Notes: generated by a model not told the origin, from the sequence alone. Shown: positions 7,551 through 14,755, numbered from the stretch's first letter. The stretch is 19,785 bases of DNA from Chloroflexota bacterium (GCA_005882525.1 VBGO01000055.1:1-19785); one strand, 5' to 3'. Numbers and translations: made by a program.

Positions 7551-7587
7551 CCCTCCCCCGGTCAGCGGGGGAGGGCAGGGTGGGGGG
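7551..7587 (+). promoter_or_regulatory. GC-rich hairpin overlapping a G-quadruplex motif upstream of glcD
   Basis: In the 76-base gap between lctP and glcD, CCCTCCCCC (7551-7559) pairs perfectly with GGGGGAGGG (7567-7575) across a 7-base loop. The 3' arm is also the first half of a G-quadruplex motif on the plus strand: G-runs of 5, 3, 3 and 6 at 7567-7571, 7573-7575, 7578-7580 and 7582-7587, with loops of 1, 2 and 1 bases. No T-tract follows, so it is not a classical terminator. Sequences of this kind (CCCTCCCCC-loop-GGGGGAGGG followed by G-rich sequence) are common as dispersed intergenic palindromes in high-GC genomes. It may modulate expression between permease and oxidase or protect a processed mRNA end (inference). 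Confidence 0.6.
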
Positions 7588-7593
7588 TAGGCT
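7588..7593 (+). promoter_or_regulatory. Possible -10 element (TAGGCT) before glcD
   Basis: TAGGCT fits the TAnnnT pattern of extended-spacing or leaderless promoters and ends 9 bases before the glcD ATG, the same distance as TATAAT before the Fe-S carrier gene at 12820. There is no recognisable -35, because the spacer is occupied by the G-runs. No Shine-Dalgarno is present between it and the ATG. Weak evidence, mainly positional. Confidence 0.3.
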
Positions 7594-7602
7594 GTAAGCC
7601 GA

Positions 7603-9081
7603 ATGGATGCCGCGGATCGCGAACGATTGCTGGGCCTCCTCCGCGACGTGGTCGGCGCGCCCTATGCCTTCGCCGATCCCTATGAGGTCCGGCTCTACCA
7701 GTACGATGCCAGCCCGGAGACGGCGCTGCCCGACATCGTCGTGATCCCCGCCACGGCCAAGGAGGTGGCGCAGGTCGTCAAGATTTGCGCTGACGCGCGG
7801 GTGCCGGTGACGGCTCGCTCGGCCGCCAGCAGCCTGGCGGGCGGCACGGTTCCCGTCGAGGGCGGTGTCGTCCTCACCTTTGCCCGGATGGATCGCATTC
7901 TCGAGATCGACATCGAGAATCTGCGGGCGGTGGTGCAGCCCGGGGTGGTCAACCTGGCGTTGAGCCAGGCGCTCAAGCCGCACGGCTACTACTACGTCCC
8001 CGATCCGTCGAGCCAGGGGGCCTGCACGATCGGCGGAAACGTGGGCACCAACGCCGGAGGGCCGCACACGCTGCTCTACGGCGTCACCGTCAACCACGTC
8101 ACCGGCCTGGAGGTCGCCCTGGCCAGCGGCGAGCTGGTGCAGGTCGGTGGGCGCAACGCGGCTGAGGCGACCGGCTACGACCTGACCGGGCTGCTGGTCG
8201 GATCGGAGGGGACGCTGGGTGTCGTCACGCGGATCTGGGTCAAGATCCAGCCATTGCCGCCCGTACAGAAGACCCTGATGGCGGTCTACCCGGACGTGGC
8301 GACAGCGAGCAACGCCGTGTCCGCCATCGTCCGCACCGGGATCCTTCCAGCCGCCATCGAGATGATGGACAAACTCTCCATCCAGGCGATCGAAGCGGCA
8401 TCGCACGCCGGGTACCCGCTGGATGCCGGCGCGGTGCTGCTGCTCGAAGTCGATGGCACGCAGGAGGTTGCGGACGAGTGCGGCGAGCGGATGGCCAGAG
8501 TCTGCCGCGACAACGGGGCCAGTGAAGTCCGGGTCGCCCGCAACGAGGCGGAACGCCAGGCACTCTGGAAGGGGCGCAAGGGGGCCTTCTCGGCGATGGG
8601 CCGCCTCTCGCCCGACTTCTACGTAATGGATGGCGTCGTACCCCGCACCAAGCTTCCGGAGACCCTGGCCAAAATCGATGCCATCAGCGCGCGGACAGGG
8701 TTCAAGATCTGCAACGTCTTTCACGCGGGGGACGGCAACGTGCATCCACTGGTGCTCTTCGATGCCTTCCAGCCGGGCCAGTACGAATCCGTCCTCCGCA
8801 TTGGCGATGAGATCTTGAGGCTATGCGCCGATGCCGGCGGATCGGTGACCGGTGAACATGGCATCGGGTTGGAGAAGCGGGAGAACATCCGGTACGTCTT
8901 CTCCGACGACGACCTCGAGGTCATGGATCACATTCGGCGCGTGTTCGATCCACATGGTCTGATGAATCCCGGAAAGGTCTTTCCGGGCGAGGCACTCAAG
9001 CCCTCCGCGCCGCGCTATCCTCCCGGCTACCGGCCAGGGACGACGGCGGCGCTGGGCGCACGTGAGGACCTGTGGGTGTAA
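7603..9081 (+). CDS. glcD: Glycolate/D-lactate oxidase FAD subunit, GlcD-like
   Basis: This is the FAD-linked catalytic subunit of a membrane-associated D-2-hydroxyacid (glycolate or D-lactate) dehydrogenase, 492 residues, normal for GlcD. The N-terminal PCMH-type FAD domain shows the 'ARSAASSLAGGTVP' segment (usually RGxGTSLxGG), VQPGVVNLALSQAL, DPSSQGACTIGGNVGTNAGG and GYDLTGLLVGSEGTLG. The C-terminal cap has VFHAGDGNVHPL (metal/substrate His residues) and GGSVTGEHGIGLEKR, and it ends in the usual HGLMNPGKVF. It overlaps the next gene by 10 bases, and the GlcE- and GlcF-like genes follow directly, so the three form one complex that passes electrons to the quinone pool. The substrate could be glycolate, D-lactate or another 2-hydroxyacid. 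Confidence 0.93.
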   Translation: MDAADRERLLGLLRDVVGAPYAFADPYEVRLYQYDASPETALPDIVVIPATAKEVAQVVKICADARVPVTARSAASSLAGGTVPVEGGVVLTFARMDRILEIDIENLRAVVQPGVVNLALSQALKPHGYYYVPDPSSQGACTIGGNVGTNAGGPHTLLYGVTVNHVTGLEVALASGELVQVGGRNAAEATGYDLTGLLVGSEGTLGVVTRIWVKIQPLPPVQKTLMAVYPDVATASNAVSAIVRTGILPAAIEMMDKLSIQAIEAASHAGYPLDAGAVLLLEVDGTQEVADECGERMARVCRDNGASEVRVARNEAERQALWKGRKGAFSAMGRLSPDFYVMDGVVPRTKLPETLAKIDAISARTGFKICNVFHAGDGNVHPLVLFDAFQPGQYESVLRIGDEILRLCADAGGSVTGEHGIGLEKRENIRYVFSDDDLEVMDHIRRVFDPHGLMNPGKVFPGEALKPSAPRYPPGYRPGTTAALGAREDLWV

Positions 9082-10334
9082 GAGCGCGGACCGAGGCTGT
9101 ACCCGGCAACCAGATCAGCGTCCAGCGGCAACGTCTGCTCAGCGTCGACGGCCTGCTGCCCTCAACGATGATGCGACCGGTCGATGCCGAGGACGCGGCC
9201 CGCGGACTTCGACTTTGCGACCTGGCGCAAACCCCGGTTGTCGTCTGGGGCGGCGGCACGCAGATGCCATTGGGGACGGCGCCGCGACGGTACGACGTCG
9301 CGTTCTCGACCGAGGCGATGAGCCGTCTCCTGGAGTATGAGCCCGCCGACCTGACGTGCCGGGTCGAAGCCGGGATGACGATCGACCACCTCCAGTCGGC
9401 GCTGCGGGCACAGGGTCAGCGCCTCCCGCTTGACCCACCACACCCGGGACGAGCGACGGTCGGTGGGATGCTGGCCGGCAACACCAACGGGCTCGGCCGC
9501 GCCCGCTACGGCACCGTCCGGGACTGGGTGATCGGCATCGCCGTCGCCTACCCATCCGGTAAGGTCGCCCGCGCCGGCGGCCGGGTGGTGAAGAACGTCG
9601 CCGGCTACGACCTGATGAAGCTGCACATCGGCGCCCTCGGTACCCTCGGCCTCATCGCCGAGGTGAACCTCAAGGTCCAGGCCCGCCCGGAAGCCGAGAC
9701 CGCGCTGCTGGGCCACTTCGACCTGCCCGGGCCGGCGATCGCTGCGGCAACCAGGTTGGCGCATGAGTACCTGGCCCCCTCGGCCTCGACCGCGCTGGAC
9801 CGCAACGCCCTGCAGACGTGCGGACTGTCGCAGGACTGGCCTTGGACGCTGGGGCTCAAGCTGGAAGGGTATGCCCGCGAGGTCGAGGCTGCCCGCGATC
9901 TGGCCGTCCGGACCATCCGTGACGCTGGCGGTCGGGTCGAGGGCCAGAACATCCCGGCCTTGTTTTGGGACGCGATCCGAGATTGGTCGGCCCCGGGCGA
10001 CGACACTGTCCTGCTGCGGGCGATGACTCCGCTGCGTACGCAGCCCCTCGTTGTTGATGGCCTTCCCGGTGATGCGCACACCGTCGTTCAGCCGGCGGCA
10101 GGCCTGGTCGACGTACGGGTGCCGGCGAACACGGCAGCGGGCGCGCTCGAGCGGCTCCGCTCCGCGGCGGGTGACGAGGGCCAGGTCGTGGTGCTGGCGG
10201 CGCCGCCGGCCATCAAGCAGGCCCTCGACGTCTGGGGGCCTCCGGCGCCCGGTTTTCCCATCATGCGCGCATTGAAGCAATCGCTCGATCCGAACGGCAT
10301 CCTCAACCCCGGCCGGTTCGTTGGCGGGATCTAG
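9072..10334 (+). CDS. glcE: Glycolate oxidase FAD-binding subunit, GlcE-like
   Basis: This is the second FAD_binding_4 subunit of the glycolate oxidase complex. At 420 residues it is somewhat longer than E. coli GlcE (about 350). Motifs include VDGLLPSTMMRPVDAEDAA, VVVWGGGTQMPLG (the FAD pyrophosphate loop), PHPGRATVGGMLAGNTNG, YGTVRDWVIGIAVAYPSGKV and GGRVVKNVAGYDLMKL, all standard for GlcE, and the end FPIMRALKQSLDPNGILNPGRF. The start is GTG, overlapping the glcD stop region by 10 bases. ATG codons at 9168 and 9171 would cut off the conserved VDG..P segment, so the early GTG is preferred. It probably helps to assemble or stabilise the oxidase and relay electrons; its own activity is not known. 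Confidence 0.9.
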   Translation: MGVRARTEAVPGNQISVQRQRLLSVDGLLPSTMMRPVDAEDAARGLRLCDLAQTPVVVWGGGTQMPLGTAPRRYDVAFSTEAMSRLLEYEPADLTCRVEAGMTIDHLQSALRAQGQRLPLDPPHPGRATVGGMLAGNTNGLGRARYGTVRDWVIGIAVAYPSGKVARAGGRVVKNVAGYDLMKLHIGALGTLGLIAEVNLKVQARPEAETALLGHFDLPGPAIAAATRLAHEYLAPSASTALDRNALQTCGLSQDWPWTLGLKLEGYAREVEAARDLAVRTIRDAGGRVEGQNIPALFWDAIRDWSAPGDDTVLLRAMTPLRTQPLVVDGLPGDAHTVVQPAAGLVDVRVPANTAAGALERLRSAAGDEGQVVVLAAPPAIKQALDVWGPPAPGFPIMRALKQSLDPNGILNPGRFVGGI

Positions 10335-10341
10335 GCAACCG

Positions 10342-11700
10342 ATGAGGCAACCCGCCAGCCTCGACTTCAAGCGGCAGCTCGAACGCGATGGCGTCCCCGC
10401 TCCAGCCGCCGGCATCGACATGGACCTGGTCCGCGACTGCATCCACTGCGGGCTCTGCCTCCCGAAGTGTCCGACGTTCCGTGCCCTCCACCATGAGGGT
10501 GACAGTCCGCGCGGGCGGATGTGGCAGATCAAGGAGGCGGCGCTCGGGCTGGTGGCCTTCGACGATCCGCGATTTCAGGCGCACATCTATCAATGCTTCA
10601 ACTGCCGGGCCTGCGAAACCGCCTGCCCGTCGGGCGTCCAGTTCGGATCGGTGATGGAGATGGCCCGGGCCCAGACTCCGCCGCAGAATCGTCGCGACCG
10701 GATGGTCCGGGCCCTATTGCTGAACGGCTTGTTGCCCCATTCGCGCCGGCTGCGAACCGCGGGCTGGCTGTATCGCGCCATCCGGGCTCTCCGTCTCGCG
10801 GCCCTGTTGCGCCGGAGCGGCATCTGGAGGATTCTGCCGCTCGGAAAGTTTGCCGCCTTTCCTCCGGTGGGCGACACCAGCCCGCGCCAGGTGCCGCTGG
10901 CCGCTTTGACGCCGGCTCAGGGCGCCCGTCGTGCCCGCGTCGGCCTGCTGACCGGCTGCATCCAGGACGAGATGTTTCACGGCACCAACCGCCGGACCGC
11001 GCTCGCCCTGGCCATGAACGGCTGCGACGTCGTGCTGCCGTCGACCCGGGTCTGCTGCGGGGCGCTGGCCTCGCACGCCGGCGAGGCAAAAACCGCCGAG
11101 CGCCTGGCCGGCGCAACCATGGATGCCTTCAACGGCCAGGGACTCGATGCGGTTGTCGTCAATGCCGCCGGCTGCGGTTCCAACATGAAGGAATATGAGG
11201 TCCAGCTGCGCAACGATGCCCCGCGGCGGGAGGCCGGCGCCGCGTTCTCGCGGACGGTCAGGGATGCGTCGGAGTTCCTGGTGGAGATCGGGCTTCGGCC
11301 GCCGTCGCGCCTCATCCCTCTGCGCGTCGCCTACCAGGATCCCTGTCACCTGGTGCATGGCCAGAAGATCCACCGCCAGCCGCGGCACGTTCTCGAGACG
11401 ATCCCCGGCATCGAGCTGGTGGAGATGAAGGAGTCTGACTGGTGTTGCGGCTCGGCGGGTGTCTACAACCTGACCCATCCCGAGATTTCCGAAGAGGCCC
11501 TCGCCTGGAAGGTACGGCACATCGTCGACTCCGGGGCGCAGCTGATCGCCTCTGCCAACCCGGGCTGCATCCTGCAAATCGGGATGGGCCTGCAGCGCGC
11601 CGGCCACGACATTCCGGTGGTCCATGTCATGGACCTGCTCGGATGGGCCTACGGCGATGTCAGCCAGCGACCGCCGGTCGTCCGACAGGCGATGGCCTGA
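10342..11700 (+). CDS. glcF: Glycolate oxidase iron-sulfur subunit, GlcF-like
   Basis: This is the electron-transfer subunit of the oxidase. The 452 residues begin with two [4Fe-4S] motifs: C33-x2-C36-x2-C39-x3-C43P and C85-x2-C88-x2-C91-x3-C95P. Two CCG domains follow, recognisable by TRVCCGALASHAGE and DWCCGSAGVYN, with DPCHLVHGQ between them; these bind additional cofactor or contact the quinone-reducing partner. This is the normal GlcF plan (about 400-450 residues). I chose the ATG at 10342, 7 bases after the glcE stop, with GGCGGGA about 12 bases upstream; a TTG at 10321 is in frame and would overlap glcE. The formyltransferase gene follows after 5 bases. Confidence 0.92.
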   Translation: MRQPASLDFKRQLERDGVPAPAAGIDMDLVRDCIHCGLCLPKCPTFRALHHEGDSPRGRMWQIKEAALGLVAFDDPRFQAHIYQCFNCRACETACPSGVQFGSVMEMARAQTPPQNRRDRMVRALLLNGLLPHSRRLRTAGWLYRAIRALRLAALLRRSGIWRILPLGKFAAFPPVGDTSPRQVPLAALTPAQGARRARVGLLTGCIQDEMFHGTNRRTALALAMNGCDVVLPSTRVCCGALASHAGEAKTAERLAGATMDAFNGQGLDAVVVNAAGCGSNMKEYEVQLRNDAPRREAGAAFSRTVRDASEFLVEIGLRPPSRLIPLRVAYQDPCHLVHGQKIHRQPRHVLETIPGIELVEMKESDWCCGSAGVYNLTHPEISEEALAWKVRHIVDSGAQLIASANPGCILQIGMGLQRAGHDIPVVHVMDLLGWAYGDVSQRPPVVRQAMA

Positions 11701-11705
11701 CCGCC

Positions 11706-12749
11706 GTGGCCGTCCCGCAGCGTGGTGCTCTCGACGACCCCTGGCTCGACGAGCTCTCCGGCCGGATTTGGTCCAAGCCGGAGTTCTCGATGGTGCCGAT
11801 CGACGCCCAGGAGGTTCCGCGCGGGCCCTACGCCGGACCGCGGCTCGACGAGCGGGGCCTTCGGGTCGTCTACTGCGGGATCCCATCCGACTACGGGACC
11901 GCCTTCCTGCTTCACCTGATCGAGAAGCGCGTCAACCTGGTCGCCGTGGTGTGCAGCGCGCGTTGGCAGCGCACCCATCCCAAGGCGGACCTGATCGCGC
12001 GAATCGCCGGGTACCTGGGCCGCCCCGTCGAGGTGACGGCGGATGCCAACGCTGAGGCGTTTGTTCGCTCGCTCAGCGCCTACGAGCCCGACGTCGTGGT
12101 GATGGCCAGCTTCGACCAGATCCTGAGGGCGCCAACGCTGGCGGTGCCGAGTCGGGGATGGCTCAACGTCCACCCTTCGCTCCTCCCGCGCCACCGCGGA
12201 CCGGAGCCGATCTACTGGACGATCGCCAATGGCGACCTCGAGGCGGGGATCACCGTGCATCTGGCGGTGCCGCGGGTCGACGCCGGGCCGATCCTCGCGC
12301 AGCGGCGGATCGAGATCGACGACGACGACACGGCGGGGACGCTGAGCAAGCGGCTGGTCGAGGAGGGGCTTGGCGCCCTGGACGAGACCCTGGCGAAGCT
12401 GCAGGCCGGCCGGATCGATGCCATCGGTCCCGAGCTCGAGCGCGGAACCTACGAGCCACCCGTACGCCAGACCGGGCTCGATTGGGACCAGCCCTTCGAG
12501 AAGATCGAGCGGTTGGTGCGTGCCGGTCAGCCCGACCAGCCCCCCTTTTTCACCTACCGGGGCCGGCGGCGGTACGTCTACGGCGTCCGGCAGGTTCAGC
12601 CACGAGCCGGGGAACGCCTGGGCGCCACGGCCACCGTGCCACCCGACGAGATGCTGGCGGTGGTACGGGATGCGGTCGTGGCGGTTCGCTGGCGGCCGGT
12701 GGGGCACACCCATGCCCTTCGCCCGCTCGCCGGACAGCAGTTTCCCTAG
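11706..12749 (+). CDS. Formyltransferase family protein (Fmt-like)
   Basis: This is a 347-residue protein of the formyl-transfer family, whose members move a formyl group from 10-formyltetrahydrofolate to methionyl-tRNA, GAR or an amino-sugar. The catalytic triad Asn-His-Asp is visible as N154 and H156 (LNVHPSLLPRHRGPEP) and D192 (RVDAGPIL). The core starts at about residue 52 (LRVVYCGIPSDYG), so there is an unusual N-terminal extension of about 50 residues. A C-terminal region resembling the Fmt_C barrel spans about 280-335. The start is GTG, 5 bases after glcF; an ATG at 11790 would remove about half of the extension. It might be a methionyl-tRNA formyltransferase, but the extension and the position in a hydroxyacid-oxidase operon argue for another acceptor or a paralogue. 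The acceptor is unknown. Confidence 0.82.
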   Translation: MAVPQRGALDDPWLDELSGRIWSKPEFSMVPIDAQEVPRGPYAGPRLDERGLRVVYCGIPSDYGTAFLLHLIEKRVNLVAVVCSARWQRTHPKADLIARIAGYLGRPVEVTADANAEAFVRSLSAYEPDVVVMASFDQILRAPTLAVPSRGWLNVHPSLLPRHRGPEPIYWTIANGDLEAGITVHLAVPRVDAGPILAQRRIEIDDDDTAGTLSKRLVEEGLGALDETLAKLQAGRIDAIGPELERGTYEPPVRQTGLDWDQPFEKIERLVRAGQPDQPPFFTYRGRRRYVYGVRQVQPRAGERLGATATVPPDEMLAVVRDAVVAVRWRPVGHTHALRPLAGQQFP

Positions 12750-12804
12750 GGGCGTCACCAGCCCGTTACAACTCGAAAGTGGCCGGAGCGAGAAAGTCAG
12801 GCCG

Positions 12805-12810
12805 TATAAT
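12805..12810 (+). promoter_or_regulatory. -10 element TATAAT of the Fe-S carrier gene, likely leaderless
   Basis: A perfect TATAAT ends 9 bases before the ATG at 12820. With initiation normally 6-9 bases after the -10, the transcript would start within a few bases of the start codon. No Shine-Dalgarno fits in that space. No -35 is seen at 17 bases (GCCGGA); a GTTACA at 12765-12770 is too far. In this GC-rich sequence such a hexamer is rare, which supports its being functional. Confidence 0.55.
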
Positions 12811-12819
12811 GGGGTTCAC

Positions 12820-13212
12820 ATGGCTCAGGAAATGATCGAACGCGATACGGAATTGATCAGCATCACCGACTCGGCGCTCACCCAGTTGCGCGACTTGCTC
12901 CAGAAGCAGGGGCGTGCCGAAATGGGCTTGCGGGTCTTCGTCCAGCCGGGCGGTTGCTCCGGGATGTCGTACGGCATGGGCTTCGAGGATCGTCCCGAGG
13001 AAGGCGATGCCGTCAGCGAAGTCGGCGGCGTACGGCTGTTCGTCGACTCGGTCAGTGCCCAGTACATCAAGGGCGCGGAGATCGATTTTGTCGACAGCCT
13101 GATGGGTGGCGGCTTTACGGTGCACAACCCGAATGCCGTTTCGAGCTGCTCGTGCGGGAGCTCGTTCGACACCGGTGCCGACGCCGGCACCGCCCGCGGC
13201 TGCAGCCACTAG
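12820..13212 (+). CDS. A-type iron-sulfur cluster carrier (IscA/ErpA/HesB family)
   Basis: This is a 130-residue A-type carrier that accepts nascent Fe-S clusters and passes them to apoproteins. The three ligand cysteines are present: C46 (QPGGCSGMSYGM) and C110 and C112 in CSCGSSF. The region DSLMGGGFTVHNPNA matches the family's 'D....GF.i.NPN'. An extra C-terminal tail ends in GCSH, with an additional Cys at 128. The frame stays open far upstream, but that part only shadows the formyltransferase gene; the ATG at 12820 directly after the TATAAT is preferred, with an ATG at 12832 possible. Fe-S genes encoded nearby (glcF, ferredoxin, korB) are plausible clients (inference). No isc or suf genes are adjacent. 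Confidence 0.93.
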   Translation: MAQEMIERDTELISITDSALTQLRDLLQKQGRAEMGLRVFVQPGGCSGMSYGMGFEDRPEEGDAVSEVGGVRLFVDSVSAQYIKGAEIDFVDSLMGGGFTVHNPNAVSSCSCGSSFDTGADAGTARGCSH

Positions 13213-13238
13213 CGAAGCAGCGGTCGAGCTGGGCCATC

Positions 13239-13264
13239 GCGCGGAAGCGCTATTTCCCGTTTTC
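13239..13264 (+). terminator. Weak possible terminator after the Fe-S carrier gene
   Basis: GCGC-GGAA-GCGC (13239-13250) forms a 4-bp GC stem with a GNRA tetraloop and is followed by a T-rich stretch, TATTTCCCGTTTTC. The stem is short and the T-run is interrupted, so this is only a candidate. The rest of the 165-base gap up to 13377 holds the receiver-gene promoter and nothing else I can name. Confidence 0.3.
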
Positions 13265-13328
13265 TGCCGTGTGAAATCGGGCTAGAAAATGAGTGCTGTT
13301 CGGGAGGATTGTCCCCCCAACTGATGGC

Positions 13329-13357
13329 TTGACCCGGTTGGCTGCCGGCGCTACGCT
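13329..13357 (+). promoter_or_regulatory. Sigma-70-type promoter of the receiver-domain gene
   Basis: TTGACC (13329-13334) and TACGCT (13352-13357) are separated by exactly 17 bases, giving 5/6 and 4/6 matches to consensus. Transcription would begin near 13364, leaving a short leader with the Shine-Dalgarno GAGGGGG at 13368-13374, 3 bases before the ATG at 13378. It indicates that this gene is transcribed separately from the Fe-S carrier gene. Confidence 0.6.
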
Positions 13358-13377
13358 GGTTGCCCCTGAGGGGGACC

Positions 13378-13806
13378 ATGCCACCCCAGCCTCGCGTTCT
13401 GATGGTCGAAGATCATCCTGACATTGCCGATCTCTATCAGCTCAAGCTGCAACTCGAGGGTTATCGGGTCGCGGTAGCGCCTGACGGGGATACCGGGCTC
13501 AAGCTGGCTCGCTCGCTCAAGCCGGACCTGATCCTCCTCGATGTTCACGTCCCGCAACTGGACGGTCTGCAGGTTTTGGCCGCCCTTCGTGAGGACGAGA
13601 CGACGCGCGATCTGCTGGTCGTCATGTGCAGCGAGGACGACGATCCGCAACTGATCCGGGAGGCGCAACGACTCAACGCCGCCGCCTACCTGGTCAAGGC
13701 GAATCTGTTGCCCAGCCGCCTCAGCCAAACCGTTGCCGAGGTGCTGCGCAACCGGAGTGGGTTCATCTTCGACGCGGACCGGGCGGGAGCCCGGCAGGCC
13801 TCCTGA
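13378..13806 (+). CDS. Stand-alone response regulator receiver domain (CheY-like)
   Basis: This is a 142-residue single-domain response regulator. The receiver core covers about 6-125: acidic pair E11/D12, phospho-acceptor D55 in LILLDVHVPQLDG, switch residue S85 in VVMCSED and conserved K107 in YLVKAN. No DNA-binding or enzymatic output domain follows; about 20 residues of low-complexity tail end the protein. It must act by protein contact or as a phosphorelay intermediate. No histidine kinase is encoded in the window, so its partner is unknown. The start is the ATG preceded by GAGGGGG; a TTG at 13360 is in frame but lies upstream of the ribosome site. Confidence 0.92.
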   Translation: MPPQPRVLMVEDHPDIADLYQLKLQLEGYRVAVAPDGDTGLKLARSLKPDLILLDVHVPQLDGLQVLAALREDETTRDLLVVMCSEDDDPQLIREAQRLNAAAYLVKANLLPSRLSQTVAEVLRNRSGFIFDADRAGARQAS

Positions 13807-13874
13807 AGCCCAAAGTCTTAGAGCCCTCTTAGCCGCCCATCACCCGTTCGTAAGGTTGCGTCCGTCATCATGGG

Positions 13875-14744
13875 ATGGTGATCGCGCAGCCCCAGGATCA
13901 TCCAGCGCCCGAGCCGCCGCCGCCGGCAGCGCCGGCGCCACCCCGAGAAAGCGGACGCCCACGTCCACGGACGATGCTCGCGATCGTGCTATTGCTGATC
14001 GGGAGCCTGGCCGGTGGGGCGCTGGGCGCCCAGGCCGTCATCAGCCGCCTGCCGGCGTCGTCGCCGGCCGCGGCCAGTCTGAAAACCTCGACGAGTTCAT
14101 CACCGGTAACCAGCGCCAGCCCGGCGCAGGCGCTGTCCGCCGCCGCCTTATATAAGCAGGCCGCGCCGGGGGTGGTCACCATCACCACCGAGATCGCCCG
14201 CCGTGGCCGGTCAGGGGAGGGGACCGGTTCCGGGATTGTCCTCGACCCGAGCGGCAACATCCTCACCAATGCCCACGTGATCGCGGGAGCCAGCCAGATC
14301 CAGGTGACCTTCAACGACGGCAAGACGGCTCCGGCCACCGTGGCGGGTTCGAGCACCTCCGCCGACCTGGCCGTCGTTCACGTCTCGGTGGCGGCGTCGA
14401 GCCTGCACCCGCTGGCACTCGGTGACTCAAGCGCGGTTCGCGTCGGCGACACCGTCTACGCCATCGGCGCCCCCTTCGGCCTTGCCGAGTCCATGACGGC
14501 CGGGATCGTGTCCGGGCTCAATCGGAGCAACCAGAGTACCGGTCTCACCGGCCTGATCCAGACGGACGCGCCGATCAACCCCGGAAACTCCGGCGGCGCG
14601 TTGCTCAACGCCCAGGGCCGGGTGATCGGCGTCAATGACTCGATCGAGAGCCCGGTCGCCGGCAACGTCGGCGTCGGCTTTGCCATCCCGGTCAACGTCG
14701 TCAAGCAATTGCTCAACACGCTCGAGGGCGGCGCGAACCAGTAA
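13875..14744 (+). CDS. Membrane-anchored trypsin-like serine protease, HtrA-like without PDZ
   Basis: This is a 289-residue S1C-type protease. Residues 1-32 are Pro/Ala-rich and basic and cytoplasmic; one TM segment spans about 34-57; a Ser/Thr/Ala linker (about 60-90) leads to the protease domain outside the membrane. The catalytic triad is complete: H134 (TNAHVIAGA), D164 (SADLAVV) and S239 (PGNSGGALLN). The chain ends at VNVVKQLLNTLEGGANQ, where HtrA/DegP proteins continue into PDZ domains, so the regulatory PDZ is missing. The stop is clean and the next gene is convergent 11 bases away; no PDZ coding sequence is visible after it. The likely role is extracytoplasmic protein quality control or processing. 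No good Shine-Dalgarno is seen before the ATG. Confidence 0.9.
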   Translation: MVIAQPQDHPAPEPPPPAAPAPPRESGRPRPRTMLAIVLLLIGSLAGGALGAQAVISRLPASSPAAASLKTSTSSSPVTSASPAQALSAAALYKQAAPGVVTITTEIARRGRSGEGTGSGIVLDPSGNILTNAHVIAGASQIQVTFNDGKTAPATVAGSSTSADLAVVHVSVAASSLHPLALGDSSAVRVGDTVYAIGAPFGLAESMTAGIVSGLNRSNQSTGLTGLIQTDAPINPGNSGGALLNAQGRVIGVNDSIESPVAGNVGVGFAIPVNVVKQLLNTLEGGANQ

Positions 14745-14755
14745 GGACCCGGGCG

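Noticed and set aside
7519..8745. Open frame of 408 codons on the minus strand
   Set aside because: It is antisense to glcD, which has complete family motifs; the minus-strand product is rich in Arg, Asp and His with no domain.
9162..10532. Open frame of 456 codons on the minus strand
   Set aside because: It is antisense to glcE and the start of glcF, both clearly coding on the plus strand.
10714..11886. Open frame of 390 codons on the minus strand
   Set aside because: It is antisense to glcF and the formyltransferase start; composition is typical of a shadow frame.
11649..12758. Open frame of 369 codons on the minus strand
   Set aside because: It is antisense to the formyltransferase with its intact catalytic triad; no domain is recognisable.
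13301..13319. GGGAGGATTGTCCCCCC as a hairpin terminator
   Set aside because: Only a 3-bp stem and no following T-run.
13289..13324. Tiny open frame (MSAVREDCPPN) before the receiver gene
   Set aside because: Eleven codons without a ribosome site, upstream of the receiver promoter; nothing supports translation.
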